NCBI RefSeq assembly: GCF_947623445.1
Contig: NC_135243.1
Location: forward strand, 22,142,479 to 22,206,478
Source: Clavelina lepadiformis
Lineage: Eukaryota > Chordata > Ascidiacea > Aplousobranchia > Clavelinidae
Length of the DNA stretch: 64,000 nt
Direction of reading: 5' to 3'
Shown here: one piece after another, positions 47,301-59,200 of the stretch
How positions within the stretch are numbered: position 1 is the first letter of the stretch
Layout: each line of letters opens with the position of its first letter
Program-made: the position numbers and the translations under genes
Notes under the pieces: model-generated
The model's input: the letters and a program-made list of their open reading frames with translations, nothing else
Database searches by the model: none
Told to the model about the DNA's origin: nothing

Positions 47301-49247
47301 ATAACATAAAAGTTCAGAAAAGTTTTCTTTGAGGAATTTGTTGGTTTTAACGTTTTCATCTGCCCCGTCATCTCCGTCAAGAACAGTATTGAGATAGCGT
47401 TTTCCACCATACAAACCGTGCTTGTGATCTTCTATCATTTTCCAGTCACGAATAAGGAACATGAATTTCTGTTCCATAAAAAAACCATAATAAACTTGTT
47501 AAAAGAATTATCTTGTAACTATTGAAAACAGAAATACTCAATTACAGTAAAACTATAGATTTGTATTAAAATGAGATAACGGTATGCCTTAGGTCTAAGA
47601 AACGGAATTGAATTGCTAGTTACTAACCTGAAATAAAAAGCCAGACTTTGTATCTCTAACATTTTGTGCATACTCTGCAAAGTTCTGAAAAAGCGTGTAA
47701 AATTTTTGTTAATGAGCAATTTCAAAGCAATGCTATAAATCATTGTTAGTTTCGAGGTTGTTTTGTGAAAATAAACATGAAATAAATCTTAATGCAATTT
47801 ACCCCCAAAGCTTGAAGATGAAGACTGTCGATGCTGGTTTTCAAGTTAAAGAATTGGTAGGAACTGAGTAACAGACTTAAGGCGAATAAAATTGAGCTTT
47901 CTTTTATACTGGCCTTATGATCAAATGCACCTTGTGTGTCCATAAGAAATAGAGCAACCTGCATAGGAAACGATGAATCAAAGTTGGAAAGAATTTTTGG
48001 GAACTTTGATATTTTTAATCATACCGTTTTTTTGTTCTTGGTGGAGATTATAAATGGCTCCTTTGTAATCCATATTCCCTCTGTGCAACCTTCACTAGCT
48101 CCACCTTTGAACTTAAAAGGTCCTGTGAGCGGCTCTTCGTCGTTTGGGTCAAGGGGTGGTGGAACGCTTTCTATGGTCTTTTAACATAAAAGATTTATCG
48201 CGTTTGTCAGATTGAAGCTTAACCCTATTCTCACTAGGTGTGGCTTCTCCTGCACACAGTCACAGCAAACCGTTGCGTATTGTTGCATTGTTTGCTGTAG
48301 AAACCTGAAATTTGGTGACTTTTCCTAAAAAATGTTCAGCTATCTGTCCATGTTCATTTTATAAAGTTGGAGTTTGTAATTTTTGAGATATTGTCATATT
48401 TTCATAATTTTGCTCTCTCTCCGCATTTAAGCGTGTTGTTTTCGTTCACTCATTTACGCACCACTAATTCGACTAACTATTCTCTTGCGTTCTCTTCTCG
48501 CGGTCAGCTGGTTTTCGGCACAGCGGGGGCGCGGCGTAATAAGAAAACATTCTAGAAATGTATCACTTTTAAAAATACTTAATTTACACTAAATTCACTT
48601 TCTTTAATTTTGTAATTATGGTGTATACAGGAAGCCAGATGTTTTTGCTACTAACCTGTAAAAATCTGATCAGTTTACGACGTATAGTTTTCAAGTAATT
48701 AACGATTGAAAATGTGTGTGCAGTGTCGGCCACACCTAGTAAAAATAGTTAAGTCGCGAGCCCGGTATGAATAGGGTTAACTGTCGGTTAATGGAAGAAA
48801 AAAATCTCTTAATTAAAAGAAAACTTAACTTAAAACTTAACTTAAAACTTAAAGAAAACTTTTAATTGGGTATATCTTAAAATTTAATTTACTATACCCC
48901 TCTTCGTTCGAAATAACGAACAAACAAATTGAGCAAAAACGATTTTCCAGTTCGAAATGGACCTGCCACAGAATAAATTGCAACAGGATACTCTGCCACT
49001 TTCTCATTTCCAAGAACTTTTTCAAGAGCATTTTTATCTAAGTTAATCTTTCCATTCTCTCTTTTGGTAATGTTTATTGCTTCAGTCTTGTTTACTGCAA
49101 AATACATTGCACTTTTTTTAACGATGTAAATTGTTATTACTGCAAAAAATGAAAACAAATCAAAAAAAAGGTAATAAAGATTTTAATCCTTTGGTACTTA
49201 CAGGATGTTGTAGATTCGCTTAAAAATTTTGACACAATTGATTTCAT
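44339..49247 (-). CDS. Atlastin-like GTPase, locus 4
   Basis: About 719 codons in 15 exons: 49202-49247, 48898-49139, 48025-48177, 47803-47958, 47628-47684, 47234-47468, 46884-47077, 46737-46805, 46488-46634, 45893-45964, 45644-45811, 45482-45553, 45025-45180, 44802-44867, 44339-44665. Motifs: GPFRTGKS at 75-82, DTQG at 154-157, RDW at 225-227. The middle region is helical and charged. The last exon gives a glycine-rich hydrophobic stretch broken by APPVG and ends KISWW. The donor after exon 7 is GAG|GAAAGT, as in loci 1 and 3; the others are canonical. Introns 2 and 9 contain private MITEs (48223-48776 and 46116-46279). ATTAAA on the minus strand at 44319-44324, about 15 bases past the stop, may serve polyadenylation. 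No frame break was seen. Confidence 0.87.
46116..46279. mobile_element. 164-bp hAT MITE in intron 9 of locus 4
   Basis: Termini CAGGGTTTTTTTAAGG and CCTTAAAATAAACACTG are inverted repeats. The element is flanked by an exact 8-bp duplication GTTGACCT (46108-46115 and 46280-46287). Units A and the locus 3 unit have the uninterrupted GTTGACCTTATAAT sequence at this place (or a close variant), confirming insertion after duplication. Confidence 0.93.
48223..48776. mobile_element. 554-bp TTAA-flanked MITE (piggyBac-like) in intron 2 of locus 4
   Basis: It is bounded by TTAA at 48219-48222 and 48777-48780. The ends are CCCTATTC and GAATAGGG, with the longer word CTAGGTGTGGC repeated in inverted orientation further inside. 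TTAA targets and CCC/GGG ends are piggyBac traits. Loci 1 and 3 lack the insertion at the same intron position. The ORF at 48367-48555 inside is not recognisable. Confidence 0.9.
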
Positions 49248-49356
49248 TCTAACGATCTTATGCAAAACTTTAAAACAAAACTGCGTTTTCGCAAACAAAA
49301 TTTGATTGTTACTTAGTTTTATTTCACCGTTAAAAAACCATCCTGTGCATAAGCAA

Positions 49357-49366
49357 CTATATATTT
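49357..49366 (-). promoter_or_regulatory. TATA-like box of locus 4
   Basis: AAATATATAG on the minus strand, about 110 bases upstream of the ATG at 49245-49247. Its spacing matches the TATATAAA of locus 3. Confidence 0.45.
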
Positions 49367-49390
49367 AAAGAGTATCTAAAGTCATTTTCT

Positions 49391-51409
49391 ATTTAAACAA
49401 AGTGTTTTGTGTGACCTTAGCTCTAGATAATCTTGGATTTTATAGTAAAACATAAGGAAGTTAACCGTGACTTAACTAACTTAACAACTATTGCATCAAA
49501 TCGCTCCGATTGGAAAAGGCGGTGAATGTACGTGCAACGTATGTCAACAGTTTTGTGTTTAAACGTTTGAACGCAAGGGTCATTTGTTTAGGTAACCATG
49601 CATTTAAATTCTTGATAAAGTTTTAGTAACTCGGTACTTAAAATATGTAACACCTTTAAGTATTCAAATTTGCAAACAAAAATGAAACAAAATCATCAAT
49701 CAATCATTTAAATAACAATTTTAAAATAGCTTACTAAATTACTTTATTAACCAATTTACGTTACTATGAAAAACTATTTTTCAAAGAATAAAAAGGATTG
49801 TTAGGCCCAGTTGATAACAATAAAAAAATATGCTTAAGCCTTTTTAACATGGAAGCCTAAATTGTGACAAAAATACTTATGAAATGTAGCTTATCTGTTT
49901 TTAACGCAAAAGAGAAATAGACAAAAAATTACCTGAACGCAATACACATTTCTCGAAACTAATAAATATTTAATTGTTAATTGCAATAAATTATTCTGAT
50001 ATTTTTGTGTGGTGCTTTCCAAATATTTTCTCAATTTTCCCCAAAGCGTTGTATTTGATATTTCTTTACTGTCTGTCTTTTTGTATTTGATATTTACTAA
50101 GTAACTATTCAAAGCTGCAGATCTGTGCGCTTGTTGCAATTAAAACTCAAATATTGTAGGCCGGTATGTTTATCACAAATTAACTTCCTGCAGTTTTAAC
50201 TATGGTGTATTAGTTGTTATGTGGCCTTGTTATGTATACATTTTCACAAGCTTTAAAAGCGAGCACTAGCTATATATATACAAATCATTTCAGATGTCCT
50301 TCTAAAAAGAATTAAAACAAAATCTTCATCCATTACAATTTACACTCGTTTGATATAGGAGGCCATTATATAACACAAAAGCCACATACAGTACCAGGTC
50401 GTTTGACAAAGGAATTTTTTTACAACCTTTCACAAAACAATGCGACAACTATCTTATTGTCACGAAAGTTTTATGTTGAGCGTTTCTAAAGACATTGAAT
50501 CAATTGTTGAATTCTTAAACACGTCATAGTCATAAATGTTTGACATTTATATTTTAAAATATGTTTTAACATAGATTTACTATTCAAGCTTTTATAGTTT
50601 CCAAAATATCATCTTTCGTTTTCCAGAATAAACTATTCAGGAAGAAAACAAATTTAACAGCTCAAAAATTTGTTGCTGTTTACATTATTTTAAGCGAACT
50701 TGCAACTAACTATAAGCGTCGTTTGCCTTGGAACCTTTAGCCAGCTACAGTAACCTAATCCAAAATCTTGGTCGTGATCAGTCCATTGCATTGGAAGCAA
50801 TATATAAAAACATTGCACTAGCTTTAGGCGTTATTAGCGCGGGAGCTTGCAATATTTTGCTTTTAAAATAAGAAACATGCGGCTATGCTGGCCTTACTTC
50901 ATTGTTATCACTGTGTCAACAACATTTAACACAGACAAAAGACTGGCGATATACAGAGTTACACAGTATTCGCATCTCTTATGGCTGCAAGAATTTTTAA
51001 CGTTTTGCCGATGCAATGTTTACAATATTCTTATTTATAACGACTCACTATACAGTATATCGTTTATTTTGACTTTTATCAAAGAACTAAACATAAATGT
51101 TATGTTCAGACCCACTCTTATTTGACCTTCTTAGACAAACTCTCTCGTTAAACGCAGCTAGCATAGTTAATCCAAAAAATTATTCCTTACTACACATTGT
51201 CACAATATGCTAGATTTTGATGAAGGCAGGTACACAGGTTCGAAACTCGGGGAATGTTACACCATGGAGAATTCAGGTGTACAGTAAAATGGGGTGCCTC
51301 AAAACCAGTTTGTACAAACACCATACATGGTTCATACAACAAAAAGGTACGGATTATATCATCTTTAAAAACGTTACAATACAACATATCAGTGCAACGC
51401 AGTGTTTAA
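49391..51409. other. Unique spacer between locus 4 and the tandem array
   Basis: AT-rich unique sequence. ORFs at 49891-50139 (-), 50847-51125 (+) and 51190-51429 on both strands show no recognisable domain and overlap each other. I see no RNA gene or element ends. Confidence 0.5.
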
Positions 51410-51525
51410 GGGCTCACTTCCCAATATAAAGACAATTTTGAGCCGGCAAAACATTGATTATTACGTGGTCGTACTCAATGCGTCATATTAAAAAAAGTAA
51501 GAAATTTTCCGGTCCAATGCGCATG

Positions 51526-51533
51526 TGACGTCA
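51526..51533. promoter_or_regulatory. CRE-type palindrome TGACGTCA, once per tandem unit
   Basis: TGACGTCA, the binding word of CREB/ATF factors in animals, lies in the first part of each 2491-bp unit. It is about 1.1 kb upstream of the exon-like ORFs and about 170 bases upstream of an ATG at 51701. That ATG opens 22 codons and ends at a possible donor (CAGT|GTAGGT). Whether this is a promoter is inference. Confidence 0.35.
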
Positions 51534-52604
51534 CTGTGAACAAGTTTTGTTGTTGTTTTGGCGGTAGCTGGTCGCAGGTCTAGGCTAAGTTGTACATTTT
51601 TTGTGGGTTTGAGTTTTTGCTTTTTTGGAGAATTTGTGCTAAATTTTTAAGTTCAAAAGTTGCTGTAAAGTTTAGGTAGCTGTTATAGAAAACTGAGTAC
51701 ATGGATTTTGTCCAAATTAAGACTGGAGACAGTCCTGACCTAGATGTCGTTGCAAGCCAAAATTCAGTGTAGGTTTATGACGTGAATTTGCGACAGTAGC
51801 GTCTTGATTTAATGTACTTTGCATTGAAAAGCCTATCTCTTTGAAAAGGGTGGGGACCCCTTAAGCCAAATATTTATTATGAATGTAAAACTCAGTTTTT
51901 AGGCTTACTTAACTTGCTAGCTTGTCTTTGGGCTAGGCTATTAACTAAAATTTGATTGCACACTTTCCAGAAATACTTTTGGCTGGCTTTTTTGTATTTA
52001 ACGGCGTTTAGTTCTTTGTTTATTCATTTTATTTGCAAAACTGGTAGGACAGTTATTGTTTTCGTGCTATAATGAAGTGTACGTATTTTTCTGACAGAAT
52101 GGATGCGTTTTAAGTTAATAAAAGCATAAAGCACTAATATTTTATTAAAATGTACGCAGACAAACGATGAAAAAGCTGATAGAAAATTTAACAAAGGAGT
52201 GAAAGGACATGGTTCGGCTGGCTTCTAACGAGTCTTGTCTCTCTGGATTAGCACAATGACCGATAACGGAATGGTAGCATCAACTTTGACGGCCAGGGGC
52301 TGGACGATCATTGACTGACATATATGTTAGTAGTACATAAATCAATTTTACCGCTTGCATGTGATTTGCAAGTAAGTCATTTCCGGCTTTGCGTCGATCC
52401 ATATCGCCTCATTTAAAGCCAGCCGACGTGGACATTTCAAGTTAGTGATGCAACCATCATCAATACTGTTTTGGCCATGATGTTTGAAAAATTGCTTTTA
52501 CAGGCTCTGAGCATTAGGTACTAAAATAGTTGCTATGGTTATTTTTGTAAGTTTCTACTACTTTTCCGCCTAAATCATGCTATTTCAATGGCCCTTTATT
52601 TCAG

Positions 52605-53254
52605 AATTTCCGTCTTCGACGAGCGACTGCATCCATTTTGTTGCTGGGAAGCCTGACTGTAAACGAAAGCCCTATGCATCGCAAGCTATTGGTACTGCTG
52701 GGGGCGCTACCAAAACCATTGTTTCGACATAAAGCTGCAAGCTGCAATCGACCAGGTATTGTGTTTTCAAAATGGCTGCCTGTCGGCAGCGTTTTCGAAA
52801 ATGTATCGTTTACACTTTTGCATTTTTGGTGTTTTTACCTCAACATATTACACCCAAAATTCATTGATTGAAGTATTTGGCAACGGTCTGTTTGCAAAGC
52901 AATTATGATTTGTCATTTAGTACAAGAAGTATTTTGTTGTTGTTCCATAACAGTGGTCGCGATTTACCACGGCGAACGAAAGAAAACCGTCGACATTCAT
53001 TCGCTGTGATCATCTTGCAGGCCGGCTAAGACAGCTTCTGTTGCGTTGTTTAGCAGACTTGTCACAGTTGTCACAGTTTGAAGATCCTTTTCAAGTGATT
53101 TTCGATGCAGGCTTCGTACTGAGCAAACAACCTCGACTGGAAATGAATGGCAAAGTTTTTTCGCGAACGTGCTTTCATCGCGCTGCTAGTGTCTTCTTTT
53201 GTAAAGAACTTACCTATGCAAAGCTTTCGAAAACGCCGACCAAGGAATTGAAAG
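52605..53254 (+). CDS. Two exon-like ORFs of an unrecognised gene, repeated in each tandem unit
   Basis: Exon A 52605-52755 follows an acceptor (tttatttcag) and ends at CCAG|GTATTG. Exon B 53021-53254 follows catcttgcag and ends at AAAG|GTATGA. Exon A left in phase 1 joins exon B with the frame kept open, giving about 128 codons with no internal stop. The start and end of the gene are not identified. A possible first exon with ATG at 51701 has a phase that does not fit directly. The protein contains LTVNESPMHRKLLVLLGALP and EDPFQVIFDAGFVLSKQ, neither of which I recognise. In another frame, exon A has CIHFVAGKP, resembling the end of a THAP domain, but no other half exists. Copies lie at 55096-55745, 57587-58236, 60078-60727 and 62569-63218. 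An antisense ORF of 99 codons overlaps exon B. Confidence 0.4.
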
Positions 53255-56200
53255 GTATGAACACAGCTTGTCTCACGTGTTACTGGTTGTTCTTGAGTTG
53301 ATTGCATTTGCTTGGAAAAGCCGTTAAAAACCTTTAAATCGTGGTCAGTTGTGAGAACGTTAACGACCAAGCCATCCCTTGCAAATCTTTGGCAAGCTTC
53401 TCCCCTAGGTCGCGCGCCATGTTGGTTTACAAAACGGAAATAAATACGATCGCAGTTTTTATGTTATCAGTAGGTGTGTCTTGTCTATATTACTGCTAGA
53501 CGTCGTCTTCCTACGACTTTCCTGCGAGCGCTCCTAAGATAATCTGGCAACACATGAAATCGCCTTTTTGCCAGATCCTGCTAGCGTATTGTTGAATTAT
53601 AATCTTGTTCCAGGCTAACTGCGTTTCGCCATGTCGTACACAACGCATAGATTTTCAATGGGACCAAATTACTTGTAATTGGTCCAGAACTTTAACCTTA
53701 ATTGATGTCTTTTGACCAATTAAGGATGTCTGTGCTCTAATCGCCATCTAGCGGATAGTGTAAATTTGATCTATTTGATAAACATTCAAGCTCTTTTCGA
53801 TAGAGATGGCCAATCTTTCGCGCACGTTGGACTTTCAGTTGGTATGTTCTAATGCAAGCGTCTTTAACCTTAGACAGTCGGATTAAAAAATTCCCTTATA
53901 GGGCTCACTTCCCAATATAAAGACAATTTTGAGCCGGCAAAACATTGATTATTACGTGGTCGTACTCAATGCGTCATATTAAAAAAAGTAAGAAATTTTC
54001 CGGTCCAATGCGCATGTGACGTCACTGTGAACAAGTTTTGTTGTTGTTTTGGCGGTAGCTGGTCGCAGGTCTAGGCTAAGTTGTACATTTTTTGTGGGTT
54101 TGAGTTTTTGCTTTTTTGGAGAATTTGTGCTAAATTTTTAAGTTCAAAAGTTGCTGTAAAGTTTAGGTAGCTGTTATAGAAAACTGAGTACATGGATTTT
54201 GTCCAAATTAAGACTGGAGACAGTCCTGACCTAGATGTCGTTGCAAGCCAAAATTCAGTGTAGGTTTATGACGTGAATTTGCGACAGTAGCGTCTTGATT
54301 TAATGTACTTTGCATTGAAAAGCCTATCTCTTTGAAAAGGGTGGGGACCCCTTAAGCCAAATATTTATTATGAATGTAAAACTCAGTTTTTAGGCTTACT
54401 TAACTTGCTAGCTTGTCTTTGGGCTAGGCTATTAACTAAAATTTGATTGCACACTTTCCAGAAATACTTTTGGCTGGCTTTTTTGTATTTAACGGCGTTT
54501 AGTTCTTTGTTTATTCATTTTATTTGCAAAACTGGTAGGACAGTTATTGTTTTCGTGCTATAATGAAGTGTACGTATTTTTCTGACAGAATGGATGCGTT
54601 TTAAGTTAATAAAAGCATAAAGCACTAATATTTTATTAAAATGTACGCAGACAAACGATGAAAAAGCTGATAGAAAATTTAACAAAGGAGTGAAAGGACA
54701 TGGTTCGGCTGGCTTCTAACGAGTCTTGTCTCTCTGGATTAGCACAATGACCGATAACGGAATGGTAGCATCAACTTTGACGGCCAGGGGCTGGACGATC
54801 ATTGACTGACATATATGTTAGTAGTACATAAATCAATTTTACCGCTTGCATGTGATTTGCAAGTAAGTCATTTCCGGCTTTGCGTCGATCCATATCGCCT
54901 CATTTAAAGCCAGCCGACGTGGACATTTCAAGTTAGTGATGCAACCATCATCAATACTGTTTTGGCCATGATGTTTGAAAAATTGCTTTTACAGGCTCTG
55001 AGCATTAGGTACTAAAATAGTTGCTATGGTTATTTTTGTAAGTTTCTACTACTTTTCCGCCTAAATCATGCTATTTCAATGGCCCTTTATTTCAGAATTT
55101 CCGTCTTCGACGAGCGACTGCATCCATTTTGTTGCTGGGAAGCCTGACTGTAAACGAAAGCCCTATGCATCGCAAGCTATTGGTACTGCTGGGGGCGCTA
55201 CCAAAACCATTGTTTCGACATAAAGCTGCAAGCTGCAATCGACCAGGTATTGTGTTTTCAAAATGGCTGCCTGTCGGCAGCGTTTTCGAAAATGTATCGT
55301 TTACACTTTTGCATTTTTGGTGTTTTTACCTCAACATATTACACCCAAAATTCATTGATTGAAGTATTTGGCAACGGTCTGTTTGCAAAGCAATTATGAT
55401 TTGTCATTTAGTACAAGAAGTATTTTGTTGTTGTTCCATAACAGTGGTCGCGATTTACCACGGCGAACGAAAGAAAACCGTCGACATTCATTCGCTGTGA
55501 TCATCTTGCAGGCCGGCTAAGACAGCTTCTGTTGCGTTGTTTAGCAGACTTGTCACAGTTGTCACAGTTTGAAGATCCTTTTCAAGTGATTTTCGATGCA
55601 GGCTTCGTACTGAGCAAACAACCTCGACTGGAAATGAATGGCAAAGTTTTTTCGCGAACGTGCTTTCATCGCGCTGCTAGTGTCTTCTTTTGTAAAGAAC
55701 TTACCTATGCAAAGCTTTCGAAAACGCCGACCAAGGAATTGAAAGGTATGAACACAGCTTGTCTCACGTGTTACTGGTTGTTCTTGAGTTGATTGCATTT
55801 GCTTGGAAAAGCCGTTAAAAACCTTTAAATCGTGGTCAGTTGTGAGAACGTTAACGACCAAGCCATCCCTTGCAAATCTTTGGCAAGCTTCTCCCCTAGG
55901 TCGCGCGCCATGTTGGTTTACAAAACGGAAATAAATACGATCGCAGTTTTTATGTTATCAGTAGGTGTGTCTTGTCTATATTACTGCTAGACGTCGTCTT
56001 CCTACGACTTTCCTGCGAGCGCTCCTAAGATAATCTGGCAACACATGAAATCGCCTTTTTGCCAGATCCTGCTAGCGTATTGTTGAATTATAATCTTGTT
56101 CCAGGCTAACTGCGTTTCGCCATGTCGTACACAACGCATAGATTTTCAATGGGACCAAATTACTTGTAATTGGTCCAGAACTTTAACCTTAATTGATGTC

Positions 56201-59200
56201 TTTTGACCAATTAAGGATGTCTGTGCTCTAATCGCCATCTAGCGGATAGTGTAAATTTGATCTATTTGATAAACATTCAAGCTCTTTTCGATAGAGATGG
56301 CCAATCTTTCGCGCACGTTGGACTTTCAGTTGGTATGTTCTAATGCAAGCGTCTTTAACCTTAGACAGTCGGATTAAAAAATTCCCTTATAGGGCTCACT
56401 TCCCAATATAAAGACAATTTTGAGCCGGCAAAACATTGATTATTACGTGGTCGTACTCAATGCGTCATATTAAAAAAAGTAAGAAATTTTCCGGTCCAAT
56501 GCGCATGTGACGTCACTGTGAACAAGTTTTGTTGTTGTTTTGGCGGTAGCTGGTCGCAGGTCTAGGCTAAGTTGTACATTTTTTGTGGGTTTGAGTTTTT
56601 GCTTTTTTGGAGAATTTGTGCTAAATTTTTAAGTTCAAAAGTTGCTGTAAAGTTTAGGTAGCTGTTATAGAAAACTGAGTACATGGATTTTGTCCAAATT
56701 AAGACTGGAGACAGTCCTGACCTAGATGTCGTTGCAAGCCAAAATTCAGTGTAGGTTTATGACGTGAATTTGCGACAGTAGCGTCTTGATTTAATGTACT
56801 TTGCATTGAAAAGCCTATCTCTTTGAAAAGGGTGGGGACCCCTTAAGCCAAATATTTATTATGAATGTAAAACTCAGTTTTTAGGCTTACTTAACTTGCT
56901 AGCTTGTCTTTGGGCTAGGCTATTAACTAAAATTTGATTGCACACTTTCCAGAAATACTTTTGGCTGGCTTTTTTGTATTTAACGGCGTTTAGTTCTTTG
57001 TTTATTCATTTTATTTGCAAAACTGGTAGGACAGTTATTGTTTTCGTGCTATAATGAAGTGTACGTATTTTTCTGACAGAATGGATGCGTTTTAAGTTAA
57101 TAAAAGCATAAAGCACTAATATTTTATTAAAATGTACGCAGACAAACGATGAAAAAGCTGATAGAAAATTTAACAAAGGAGTGAAAGGACATGGTTCGGC
57201 TGGCTTCTAACGAGTCTTGTCTCTCTGGATTAGCACAATGACCGATAACGGAATGGTAGCATCAACTTTGACGGCCAGGGGCTGGACGATCATTGACTGA
57301 CATATATGTTAGTAGTACATAAATCAATTTTACCGCTTGCATGTGATTTGCAAGTAAGTCATTTCCGGCTTTGCGTCGATCCATATCGCCTCATTTAAAG
57401 CCAGCCGACGTGGACATTTCAAGTTAGTGATGCAACCATCATCAATACTGTTTTGGCCATGATGTTTGAAAAATTGCTTTTACAGGCTCTGAGCATTAGG
57501 TACTAAAATAGTTGCTATGGTTATTTTTGTAAGTTTCTACTACTTTTCCGCCTAAATCATGCTATTTCAATGGCCCTTTATTTCAGAATTTCCGTCTTCG
57601 ACGAGCGACTGCATCCATTTTGTTGCTGGGAAGCCTGACTGTAAACGAAAGCCCTATGCATCGCAAGCTATTGGTACTGCTGGGGGCGCTACCAAAACCA
57701 TTGTTTCGACATAAAGCTGCAAGCTGCAATCGACCAGGTATTGTGTTTTCAAAATGGCTGCCTGTCGGCAGCGTTTTCGAAAATGTATCGTTTACACTTT
57801 TGCATTTTTGGTGTTTTTACCTCAACATATTACACCCAAAATTCATTGATTGAAGTATTTGGCAACGGTCTGTTTGCAAAGCAATTATGATTTGTCATTT
57901 AGTACAAGAAGTATTTTGTTGTTGTTCCATAACAGTGGTCGCGATTTACCACGGCGAACGAAAGAAAACCGTCGACATTCATTCGCTGTGATCATCTTGC
58001 AGGCCGGCTAAGACAGCTTCTGTTGCGTTGTTTAGCAGACTTGTCACAGTTGTCACAGTTTGAAGATCCTTTTCAAGTGATTTTCGATGCAGGCTTCGTA
58101 CTGAGCAAACAACCTCGACTGGAAATGAATGGCAAAGTTTTTTCGCGAACGTGCTTTCATCGCGCTGCTAGTGTCTTCTTTTGTAAAGAACTTACCTATG
58201 CAAAGCTTTCGAAAACGCCGACCAAGGAATTGAAAGGTATGAACACAGCTTGTCTCACGTGTTACTGGTTGTTCTTGAGTTGATTGCATTTGCTTGGAAA
58301 AGCCGTTAAAAACCTTTAAATCGTGGTCAGTTGTGAGAACGTTAACGACCAAGCCATCCCTTGCAAATCTTTGGCAAGCTTCTCCCCTAGGTCGCGCGCC
58401 ATGTTGGTTTACAAAACGGAAATAAATACGATCGCAGTTTTTATGTTATCAGTAGGTGTGTCTTGTCTATATTACTGCTAGACGTCGTCTTCCTACGACT
58501 TTCCTGCGAGCGCTCCTAAGATAATCTGGCAACACATGAAATCGCCTTTTTGCCAGATCCTGCTAGCGTATTGTTGAATTATAATCTTGTTCCAGGCTAA
58601 CTGCGTTTCGCCATGTCGTACACAACGCATAGATTTTCAATGGGACCAAATTACTTGTAATTGGTCCAGAACTTTAACCTTAATTGATGTCTTTTGACCA
58701 ATTAAGGATGTCTGTGCTCTAATCGCCATCTAGCGGATAGTGTAAATTTGATCTATTTGATAAACATTCAAGCTCTTTTCGATAGAGATGGCCAATCTTT
58801 CGCGCACGTTGGACTTTCAGTTGGTATGTTCTAATGCAAGCGTCTTTAACCTTAGACAGTCGGATTAAAAAATTCCCTTATAGGGCTCACTTCCCAATAT
58901 AAAGACAATTTTGAGCCGGCAAAACATTGATTATTACGTGGTCGTACTCAATGCGTCATATTAAAAAAAGTAAGAAATTTTCCGGTCCAATGCGCATGTG
59001 ACGTCACTGTGAACAAGTTTTGTTGTTGTTTTGGCGGTAGCTGGTCGCAGGTCTAGGCTAAGTTGTACATTTTTTGTGGGTTTGAGTTTTTGCTTTTTTG
59101 GAGAATTTGTGCTAAATTTTTAAGTTCAAAAGTTGCTGTAAAGTTTAGGTAGCTGTTATAGAAAACTGAGTACATGGATTTTGTCCAAATTAAGACTGGA

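Larger units (their letters stand above)
38615..49390. repeat. Segmental duplication, unit B (most complete)
   Basis: The most complete copy of the block. It comprises left flank (38615-42060), decayed hAT transposase (42067-42640), 3' flank and the complete locus 4 GTPase gene. It lacks the hAT transposon present in unit A and carries two private MITEs in introns of locus 4. Between 38615 and 42060 I see no conserved coding sequence. ORFs shared with unit A there differ mostly by amino-acid-changing substitutions. Confidence 0.9.

Noticed and set aside
51225-51260. GGTTCGAAACTC, resembling a tRNA T-arm
   Set aside because: No matching acceptor, D or anticodon arms could be drawn around it.
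52622-52650. CIHFVAGKP in exon A, resembling the end of a THAP domain
   Set aside because: It is in a different frame from the one that splices cleanly to exon B, meets a stop before the donor, and no C2CH first half is found upstream.
53071-53370. 99-codon antisense ORF in each tandem unit
   Set aside because: It overlaps exon B on the other strand, which has better splice sites. A possible start (aacATGGCGCGC near 53422) opens another frame and stops after 28 codons.
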